Below, piece by piece: positions 59,052-64,000 of a stretch of 64,000 nucleotides of DNA. The translations under genes and the position numbers were made by a program. Source of the stretch: Leptolyngbya sp. BL0902. GTDB taxonomy: Bacteria; Cyanobacteriota; Cyanobacteriia; Phormidesmidales; Phormidesmidaceae. Each line of letters opens with the position of its first letter. Position 1 is the stretch's first letter. The notes below the pieces were generated by a model. The model had not been told where the DNA came from. It did not search any database and saw nothing but the letters and a program-made list of their open reading frames with translations. The stretch spans positions 1,302,001 through 1,366,000 of the forward strand of contig NZ_CP046155.1 in the NCBI RefSeq assembly GCF_016403105.1. Direction: 5' to 3'.

Positions 59052-59273
59052 ATGACGATTGCCGAACAAATTGTCGAGTATCTAGCGGTGCTGCCTGAAC
59101 AAGAGCAGCGTGAAGTGCTGGACTTTGTTGAGTTTTTGGAAAACCGCTACCGACAACAAAGTCAGCAATCAGAAAATGAAAGCTGGTCAACGTTTTCTCT
59201 AGAATCGGCTATGCAGGAGCTTGAGGATGATCCTATTGAGTACACCGTGGCAGACTTGAAGGAAACGTTCTAA
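59052..59273 (+). CDS. DUF2281-domain antitoxin-like protein
   Basis: The 73-residue protein reads MTIAEQIVEYLAVLPEQEQREVLDFVEFLENRYRQQS, then ENESWSTFSLESAMQELEDDPIEYTVADLKETF. This is the DUF2281 pattern of small helical antitoxins found in cyanobacteria. Its stop codon TAA overlaps the ATG of a following toxin-like frame that is broken after 14 residues, so it seems to be an orphan antitoxin. The ATG at 59052 is preferred over 59022. A 25-bp promoter-like direct repeat lies just upstream. Confidence 0.85.
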   Translation: MTIAEQIVEYLAVLPEQEQREVLDFVEFLENRYRQQSQQSENESWSTFSLESAMQELEDDPIEYTVADLKETF

Positions 59274-59317
59274 TGGTTCAGGAAGGACAAATTGTTCTTG
59301 TTATCAGGAAGGTTTGA
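59273..59317 (+). pseudogene. Truncated PemK/MazF-type toxin start
   Basis: The reading MVQEGQIVLVIRKV and stop begins at the ATG overlapping the antitoxin stop (TAATG). MVQxGQIVLxxFP is a common start of MazF/PemK-family toxins in cyanobacteria, whose genes usually overlap the antitoxin gene this way. Only 14 codons remain before a stop, and the sequence then runs into the 3' end of the convergent DUF2442 gene. The toxin therefore looks lost by deletion or insertion. Confidence 0.5.
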
Positions 59318-59576
59318 GGTTGAACTGGAGTGGAAAATGTTCTGGATGTTGAATCATGTCTAGGGAAAGATCAACATCGAGATCGGGCCAGTAGAGATGG
59401 CCTGGATGGGGTTCTTCTACATTAAAAATATGCTTGACAGGAGCCTCCTGAAACCAGGGGAATTGGTCATAGGGCAAGAAGTATTCTTGATCGTTGTGGA
59501 TTAACCACAGACCATGCTTTGAGATATTGCTAACTTCCAGGTTTGAAATGGTTGTTCCAGGCGTTTCTAAAGTCAT
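59304..59576 (-). CDS. DUF2442-domain protein
   Basis: The 90-residue protein reads TLETPGTTISNLEVSNISKHGLWLIHNDQEYFLPYDQFPWFQEAPVKHIFNVEEPHPGHLYWPDLDVDLSLDMIQHPEHFPL. This is the DUF2442 pattern (LxxxDxxxHGLWLLVxxxEYxLPYxxFPWF...L.WPxLDVDLxxxxI). DUF2442 and DUF4160 proteins commonly form an adjacent pair of toxin-antitoxin type in cyanobacteria. GAGGAA lies 7 bp before the ATG at 59574-59576, which I use; the ORF is open back to 59603. It overlaps the DUF4160 gene by 47 bp in another frame. Confidence 0.88.
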   Translation of the reverse strand: MTLETPGTTISNLEVSNISKHGLWLIHNDQEYFLPYDQFPWFQEAPVKHIFNVEEPHPGHLYWPDLDVDLSLDMIQHPEHFPLQFNLKPS

Positions 59577-59772
59577 CGCGATATTCCTCAATGAGTTGCT
59601 CAATTTGCTTAAGCTGTGTTTTAGAAAGCTTATGGTTCGTGGCTAACTCTAGGTTCGGTTCTAGCCAAAATTTTGCTTCTCCATCTGCACAGGAAACATG
59701 AATGTGAACCCGACTTTCTTCTCTGGAGAAGAAATAAAATCGATAAGGGCCAATTTTGAGGATGGTTGGCAT
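59530..59772 (-). CDS. DUF4160-domain protein
   Basis: The 80-residue protein reads MPTILKIGPYRFYFFSREESRVHIHVSCADGEAKFWLEPNLELATNHKLSKTQLKQIEQLIEEYRDDFRNAWNNHF. This is the DUF4160 pattern (MPTIxxxxGYRFFFYSxExxEPPHVHVxxGxxxAKFWL). It stands directly upstream of the DUF2442 gene and overlaps it, the standard order for this pair. A toxin-antitoxin role is inferred from such pairings, not proven. The 341-bp region 59773-60113 upstream holds the right copy of a 25-bp repeat and no gene. Confidence 0.9.
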   Translation of the reverse strand: MPTILKIGPYRFYFFSREESRVHIHVSCADGEAKFWLEPNLELATNHKLSKTQLKQIEQLIEEYRDDFRNAWNNHFKPGS

Positions 59773-60004
59773 ACGCTCAATGGAGGAAATCTGACGCGCT
59801 GATCTCGCAGATTCTGTCTTTATCCTAGCTTTCTGCTCATCAACCGTCTAGGACTGGCGAACGGAGGTCAGCAACAAGACACCAAAGCCCAGAAACACAG
59901 AAACCTGCGATGGGTAGGGGATAGGGTTGAGCAGGATGGTGAATTGCGGCCAAGGGGATGTACCACAGGGCCGAAAAATGGCGGTGCTGCCCATGGAGCC
60001 TGCA

Positions 60005-60029
60005 CGTTAAAATGACGGCATACAGCCTT
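60005..60029 (+). repeat. 25-bp direct repeat, right copy
   Basis: This copy matches 59014-59038 at 22 of 25 positions. It lies 85 bp before the PD-(D/E)xK-like gene and could provide its promoter. The distance between copies is 991 bp, bracketing the TA patch. Confidence 0.6.
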
Positions 60030-60113
60030 GGAGAGGCCAAACCTTAGTAATGTCGAGCGGCCCTGCCCTGCCCACGGCAAACGGGGTGACAACAGAATGG
60101 GGATAGGGAGGCA

Positions 60114-60758
60114 ATGATGGTTCAAACCCTGGCGATTTCCGAGAATCTGACCCTCAAGTATTTGCGAGAGTCTTTTAGCCTGTCCTGGGTGCAGGAGTCG
60201 GACTTTTTCCCAGAGTGGCAGTCTGAGTGGCCTGTGCCCACGGAGGCCCAACGGCAAGCCCTAGATCGCATTCGAGACCGCTATTGTCACCAGCTTGATG
60301 AAGGATCGATGCTGGAAAATGGCGTGAAAATGATGATTGTCTCGCCCCTGCTGGATCGAGCGGGCTTTTACGATCCGCCCTTCCGCTGTCGTTTTGAGCC
60401 TTCGGTGGAGGTGAGTGTTAACACGGGCGAAACGACCCTCAAGGGCCGCATCGATACCCTGGTGGTGAACCAGCAGATTTGGGTTTGGGTGCTAGAGGCA
60501 AAACGCACTACATTCTCGCTATCCCTGGGTATTCCCCAGGCGTTGGCCTATATGTTGGCCAATCCTCAGCCCCGGCAACCTGCCTATGGTCTGCTCTGTA
60601 GCGGCGAAAGTTTTCTGTTTCTCAAGCTTTCGCTTCAGCCTAGCCCCCAGTATGGTTTGTCGCAACATTTCAATATCCTCAACCCTGGCGACTTGGGCCA
60701 AGTGCTAGGCATTCTGAAACACCTGGGTCAGTTAAGTCTTACCCCAGCCAAGTCCTAG
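60114..60758 (+). CDS. PD-(D/E)xK nuclease-like protein (type I restriction R-subunit N-terminal-like)
   Basis: The 214-residue protein reads LRESFSLSWVQESDFFPEWQSEWPVPTEAQRQALDRIRDRYCHQL, then MLENGVKMMIVSPLLDRAGFYDPPFRCRFEPSVEVSVNTGETTLKGRIDTLVVNQQIWVWVLEAKRTTFSLSLGIPQALAYML. GRIDTLVV...WVLEAKRT is a PD-(D/E)xK core (Asp, then ExK). Such stand-alone proteins are often labelled type I restriction endonuclease subunit R-like, although they lack the helicase. They may act in defence or be domesticated relatives. ATG codons at 60114 and 60117 are both possible. It lies 72 bp upstream of the DUF262/DUF1524 gene on the same strand. Confidence 0.82.
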   Translation: MMVQTLAISENLTLKYLRESFSLSWVQESDFFPEWQSEWPVPTEAQRQALDRIRDRYCHQLDEGSMLENGVKMMIVSPLLDRAGFYDPPFRCRFEPSVEVSVNTGETTLKGRIDTLVVNQQIWVWVLEAKRTTFSLSLGIPQALAYMLANPQPRQPAYGLLCSGESFLFLKLSLQPSPQYGLSQHFNILNPGDLGQVLGILKHLGQLSLTPAKS

Positions 60759-60830
60759 GTCTAGCCCTTGTTGTTGACCGCCATTTGTCCATAGGTTCCA
60801 CAGATTAAATTCGTAATGTAAGGATAAGTC

Positions 60831-62675
60831 ATGGTTGATATCGCTCCTGACAAACAAAACATTGATAGTGTTTTTTCAAACACTGTCTATTACATTGACT
60901 TCTATCAGCGTGACTATAAGTGGACGGAGGAACCTGTTACTCGACTACTAGATGACATATTCTATAAATTCAATCAGGAATATGAACTTCTCAAAGACCT
61001 TGATCCTAGAAAGGAAATTATCACTGCTAAATATCCCTGGTATTACCTTAATACCTATGTCACAAATACTGTAGATGGCAAAGTATACATAGTTGATGGT
61101 CAACAGCGCCTAACGACGCTGACACTCATAATCATAAAGCTATATCAATTGGCGCATCAGAATGACTCCATGGCTACCAACTGGTTGCAAGCTAAATTAG
61201 TAGGCTTTTCAGGTATGGAGTGCCAGTTCTGGATGAACCACGAGCGCCATCGCCACGTTCTTGAAGCACTGAAAGATGATCATGATTTGAACAGCATCGA
61301 TACATCGTCAGGTATTACAGCAGTTAATATGGTGCGAAATTATCGCACTATCAGTACCTATCTAGACCAGGAAATTATTGATCGAAACAAGCTAGAGACG
61401 TTTATCTTTTACTTTCTTTATCGCCTGATTCTGATTAATCTTGCGGTTGAACAAACTGATGTACCTATGGTTTTCGAGGTTATTAATGATCGTGGTGTAC
61501 GCCTGCGGCCCTATGAAATTATTAAAGGTAAGTTACTAGGTCAGATCGATAAGCTAGAACTGGATCAGTACGATTATAATAGTCTTTGGGAAGATCGAGT
61601 TCGAGCTATCAATAGTTATCGTGAAGATGAAATTGATACCTTTTTTCGTTACTATCTGAAATCCAAATACTCTGACACACGAAAAGACGGTACTCGCTTC
61701 GATGGTGACTATCATCGAGAGATGTTTAGTCACACTATGAATACCTCCCTAAAGGTTAACCATAATCCTGTTGGCGTCAAAGACTTCCTCGACAAAGAAT
61801 TTAACTACTTTACTGGCCTTTATCTCAAGATAATAGAAGGGACAAAAACTGAAGTCCAAGCTTATCCCCACGTCTTTCTCAACCGATTGAATGAGATGGA
61901 TAGTCAGTTTTTGTTAATCCTCTCTAGTTGCCGACGAAATGACTCTGAAGAAGACCTAAAAATCTGTACTATCTCCTATGAAATTGATCGGCTATTCTCA
62001 CTACTGCAACTTCAAAATGCTTACGACAGTAACGCCTTTGCAACTTTACTCTATCAAGTTTCTGCTGCTGTTCGAGATAAATCAATAGATCAAATTCGTC
62101 CAGTTTTTGATCACTTCCTAAAAGAGGAATTAACTCGTCAACGCTCTACTACGGTAACTGAGCCGTTTCAGTACGCTTTTTTCCGTAATACAGGCATCAA
62201 TCTAAATATTCGATTTAAGCGCTATTTCTTCGCTCGAATTGAACAATTTCTTGCGAAGGAAACCAATATGAATATGAAGCACTCCGTTGAAGATCTAGTC
62301 ACCAAGAGAGGTCACGTTAATGGTTTCCACGTCGAACATATTCTGTCTCATAATGACGATAATCTCAAGCTGTTTAACGGAGACAGCGATCTGTTTGAGC
62401 AGGAACGTAACCGTTTGGGTGGCCTGCTATTGCTAAAAGGTCTAGACAATATCTCAAGCAGTAATGAACCCTACAGTGAAAAGCTTAAAACCTATGCCAA
62501 TACTCTCTACTGGAATGAAACCTTGAGGGCAGACTCCTATAAATCCAAGTTAGATATGCAGTCATTAAAGAAACGTTACAACTTAGAGCTGTGTCCCTAT
62601 GACTCTTTTGGACCAGACGAACTCAATGCTCGTCAAAAGTTACTCTACGAGATGAGCGCCATCATTTGGAAGTAG
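60831..62675 (+). CDS. DUF262/DUF1524 protein (GmrSD-like modification-dependent restriction candidate)
   Basis: The 614-residue protein has an N-terminal DUF262 domain: YYIDFYQRDYKWTEEPVTRLLDDI, then VDGKVYIVDGQQRLTTLTLIIIKLYQL with the DGQQR motif, and VFEVINDRGVRLRPYEIIKGKLLGQI. DUF262 is a ParB-like NTPase fold. The C-terminal region has a DUF1524 HNH-type motif: GFHVEHILSHNDDNLKLF, followed by ERNRLGGLLLLKGLDN, where the usual final N-x-G-N is diverged. This arrangement is that of GmrSD and BrxU type IV restriction enzymes, which cut modified phage DNA using NTP. AGGA precedes the ATG by 7 bp. Codon use is much AT-richer than the genome around it, indicating transfer. Confidence 0.93.
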   Translation: MVDIAPDKQNIDSVFSNTVYYIDFYQRDYKWTEEPVTRLLDDIFYKFNQEYELLKDLDPRKEIITAKYPWYYLNTYVTNTVDGKVYIVDGQQRLTTLTLIIIKLYQLAHQNDSMATNWLQAKLVGFSGMECQFWMNHERHRHVLEALKDDHDLNSIDTSSGITAVNMVRNYRTISTYLDQEIIDRNKLETFIFYFLYRLILINLAVEQTDVPMVFEVINDRGVRLRPYEIIKGKLLGQIDKLELDQYDYNSLWEDRVRAINSYREDEIDTFFRYYLKSKYSDTRKDGTRFDGDYHREMFSHTMNTSLKVNHNPVGVKDFLDKEFNYFTGLYLKIIEGTKTEVQAYPHVFLNRLNEMDSQFLLILSSCRRNDSEEDLKICTISYEIDRLFSLLQLQNAYDSNAFATLLYQVSAAVRDKSIDQIRPVFDHFLKEELTRQRSTTVTEPFQYAFFRNTGINLNIRFKRYFFARIEQFLAKETNMNMKHSVEDLVTKRGHVNGFHVEHILSHNDDNLKLFNGDSDLFEQERNRLGGLLLLKGLDNISSSNEPYSEKLKTYANTLYWNETLRADSYKSKLDMQSLKKRYNLELCPYDSFGPDELNARQKLLYEMSAIIWK

Positions 62676-62726
62676 GAAGAGATGGTATCTCTAACAGCAT
62701 CTGGTTATCTACTATCAGAAGTACGG

Positions 62727-63059
62727 CTAGCCCTCCGCCGAAAGGGTGAGCAAAAAGGCGAGGTTGGTGGTGGCTTCTAGGGCGTGGGGGGCATTGGCCA
62801 GCATCAGCACAAACATACCGGGTTCTAGGGCAATGGGTTGGCCCTCTAGGGTGAGGGTGCCGCTGCCGGAGATTACATTCACCGTGGCGTTGCGGGTGGA
62901 GGTGTGTTCTGAGATTTCCGTCCCCGCCGCTAGGCAAAAGAGGGTGTATTGGCAGGTGGCATCTTTCCACAGCACCTTACTGAGCACACCGGATTCGGGA
63001 AACTCTAGGTGATCGTGGAGTTGCAGGGTGGTGGTGGGTGGGGTGATGAGGGTGGACAT
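62727..63059 (-). CDS. Cupin domain protein
   Basis: The 110-residue protein reads LHDHLEFPESGVLSKVLWKDATCQYTLFCLAAGTEISEHTSTRNATVNVISGSGTLTLEGQPIALEPGMFVLMLANAPHALEATTNLAFLLTL. The cupin motifs are EISEHTSTRNATVNVISGSGTLTL (motif 1) and PGMFVLMLANAPHAL (motif 2). Such single cupins often follow nitric-oxide-related or redox genes; here it is downstream of glbN on the same strand with 82 bp between. It may bind a metal through its His residues. Function unknown; a link with NO or heme is inference from position. Confidence 0.85.
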   Translation of the reverse strand: MSTLITPPTTTLQLHDHLEFPESGVLSKVLWKDATCQYTLFCLAAGTEISEHTSTRNATVNVISGSGTLTLEGQPIALEPGMFVLMLANAPHALEATTNLAFLLTLSAEG

Positions 63060-63102
63060 GGGGAGAGTAGGGAGTGGGGAATAGGGAGTGGGGAGTTGGT
63101 CT

Positions 63103-63135
63103 AGATCCCCAGTTTCTACGGGAAATTGGGGATCT
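63103..63135. repeat. Hairpin repeat between glbN and the cupin gene
   Basis: AGATCCCCAGTTTC and GAAATTGGGGATCT pair with one mismatch around a 5-nt loop. The same AGATCCCC/GGGGATCT module recurs at 63574-63605 in the next intergenic gap. It could act as a terminator or an mRNA stabiliser, although no T-run follows. Confidence 0.6.
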
Positions 63136-63141
63136 GATGGC

Positions 63142-63516
63142 TTACTGGTTCAACACATCGCGCTTGTGGGCGGGGGCGGCGGCAATGGCGGCGACCTGGG
63201 CGCGGAGTTCCTCAGAAACGCCGATTTCTTCGAGGGTGATCATCAAATCTTCGGCCACGGCATTGAAGTGATCGCTGTTGAGGCCGTGCTGCTGCACCAG
63301 GGCTTGATGGGCCTCGCGCATGTAGCGGCCATCGTACTTATCGGTGCCGCCAAAGGCGTAGGTGAGGAAGGCTTTTTGGTGCGCCCGCTGTTTCACCATG
63401 TCCACATTGGCGAAAAAGTGCTTAATGCGGTCATCCTGAAGCACCCGTTCATAGAACTTATCCACGGCGAGATCCACCGCCGCTGCACCGCCGAGTTGGT
63501 CAAATAAAGTCGTCAT
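63142..63516 (-). CDS. glbN: Cyanoglobin (group 1 truncated hemoglobin) GlbN
   Basis: The 124-residue 2-on-2 globin is almost the same as Synechocystis GlbN from memory: VDKFYERVLQDDRIKHFF, RAHQKAFLTYAFGGTDKYDGRYMREAH, and the final APAHKRDVLNQ. The distal His46, proximal His70 and the His117 that cross-links to heme in that protein are all present at the same numbers. GlbN protects against reactive nitrogen species through NO dioxygenase-type chemistry and is induced by nitrate or NO. AAGGA lies 6 bp before the ATG at 63516. The adjacent nitric-oxide reductase upstream suggests a combined NO-handling unit. Confidence 0.97.
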   Translation of the reverse strand: MTTLFDQLGGAAAVDLAVDKFYERVLQDDRIKHFFANVDMVKQRAHQKAFLTYAFGGTDKYDGRYMREAHQALVQQHGLNSDHFNAVAEDLMITLEEIGVSEELRAQVAAIAAAPAHKRDVLNQ

Positions 63517-63573
63517 GGGGTGTCCTTTGAATGAAGAAACAGTTTCTGGGGTTAAAATCCCGATTTTTGGGCT

Positions 63574-63605
63574 AGATCCCCAGTTTTTCCATCAACCGGG
63601 GATCT
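63574..63605. repeat. Hairpin repeat between norB and glbN
   Basis: AGATCCCCAGTTTT and GGGGATCT enclose a short loop; it is a second copy of the module at 63103-63135. It lies 12 bp after the reductase stop on the minus strand. Confidence 0.55.
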
Positions 63606-63616
63606 CCAGCTACAGA

Positions 63617-64000
63617 TTAGCGCCCTTCAATCACGGGATGGCCCGGTTGGGGTGCGCCCAGTTGGGTGGGCTGGCGGAAGATGGCATAGACCGCCTGCAC
63701 GGTGAACAGCACCATGCCGATGGCCCCGATGGTAAACACCACATCACCGGGGATGCGCAGCCATACTGTCCACTGCATCCAAGGGGAGCCAATTACCTCG
63801 GCGCTGCGGGCATACCAGGTGCCGTGGTTGACGGACTGCATGAGCTGGTAGAAGCCGTTGGGAATCAGGCCCAAGATCATCATGGCCAGCAGGCCACCGT
63901 TGAGGCTCCAAAACGAGACCCGCAGCAGCTTCTCGTTCCAGGCGCGGTCGGGCACAATTTCCCGCAGGGCAAACAGCATGAGGGCAATGGCCAAGCAGCC
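63617..64000 (-). CDS. norB: Nitric-oxide reductase large subunit (qNor), C-terminal part
   Basis: The gene enters from the right edge and only its last 127 codons are seen. They contain three to four membrane helices: CLAIALMLFALREIV; NEKLLRVSFWSLNGGLLAMMILGLIPNGFYQLMQSVNHGTWYARSAEVI; WTVWLRIPGDVVFTIGAIGMVLFTVQAVYAIF. The GLIPNGFYQL...GTWYARS and RIPGDVVFTIGA segments are typical of quinol-dependent NO reductases, which reduce NO to N2O in the cytoplasmic membrane using quinol. The ORF continues past base 64000, so the true start is outside. glbN lies 100 bp downstream, a functional match. Confidence 0.87.
   Translation of the reverse strand, partial: GCLAIALMLFALREIVPDRAWNEKLLRVSFWSLNGGLLAMMILGLIPNGFYQLMQSVNHGTWYARSAEVIGSPWMQWTVWLRIPGDVVFTIGAIGMVLFTVQAVYAIFRQPTQLGAPQPGHPVIEGR

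Overview
The window looks like a chromosomal segment of a cyanobacterium, probably a filamentous or unicellular non-heterocystous type with fairly high GC. The markers are a CyanoP/PsbP lipoprotein, a CAAD-domain membrane protein, type II NADH dehydrogenase, an apocarotenoid-type oxygenase, a SigF-type sigma factor, cyanoglobin GlbN almost identical to the Synechocystis protein, a PerR/type II peroxiredoxin divergent pair, and several proteins typical of cyanobacteria (pentapeptide repeats, folate-biopterin transporter, sterol desaturase/SDR fusion). The genus cannot be fixed from the sequence.

Layout. 0-8.8 kb: Hsp70-like gene running off the left edge, cation exchanger, PPOX flavoprotein, conserved membrane proteins, SDR protein, pentapeptide protein, a lipid acyltransferase next to an alpha/beta hydrolase, MurQ. 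9-14.8 kb: large coiled-coil/TPR membrane protein, SlyD-like FKBP, SRPBCC protein, HemF. 14.9-25 kb: cbiD-guaA-cupin, IS630 relic, gnd, psbP-maf, a lipoprotein-like methyltransferase, two secreted proteins, NDH-2. 26-34 kb: TIR protein convergent with a multi-PAS diguanylate cyclase, a partial Mrp antiporter operon, a serpin. 34-39.1 kb: acyl-CoA synthetase/GNAT fusion, then an AT-richer island with a nuclease fragment, three 41-bp tandem repeats, a marR-DMT transporter operon with its own palindromic operator, and an attC-like fold. 39.3-48.9 kb: plsY, a Crp-family regulator, ridA, NUDIX, malQ, hemerythrin, YraN, desaturase/SDR fusion, Pro-rich membrane protein and sigF. 49.5-55.9 kb: msrP, carotenoid oxygenase, BT1 transporter, peroxiredoxin/PerR. 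56-58.8 kb: a 132-bp MITE-like element, then glycosyltransferase and epimerase. 58.8-62.7 kb: a repeat-rich accessory patch with toxin-antitoxin genes and relics, a PD-(D/E)xK-like protein and a DUF262/DUF1524 protein (GmrSD-like defence candidate). 62.7-64 kb: cupin, GlbN and the 3' end of a quinol nitric-oxide reductase.

Genes that appear to work together: perR and peroxiredoxin (peroxide stress, two palindromes between them); norB and glbN (nitric oxide handling); the Mrp subunits; acyltransferase and hydrolase (neutral lipid or acyl ester metabolism); marR and the exporter; the 59-62.7 kb defence/TA patch. The most unusual items are the attC-like site behind the marR-transporter operon, the MITE with terminal inverted repeats and 7-bp target duplication, the exact 41-bp repeats, and the layered TA/defence patch. 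All calls come from reading the sequence; no database search was run.
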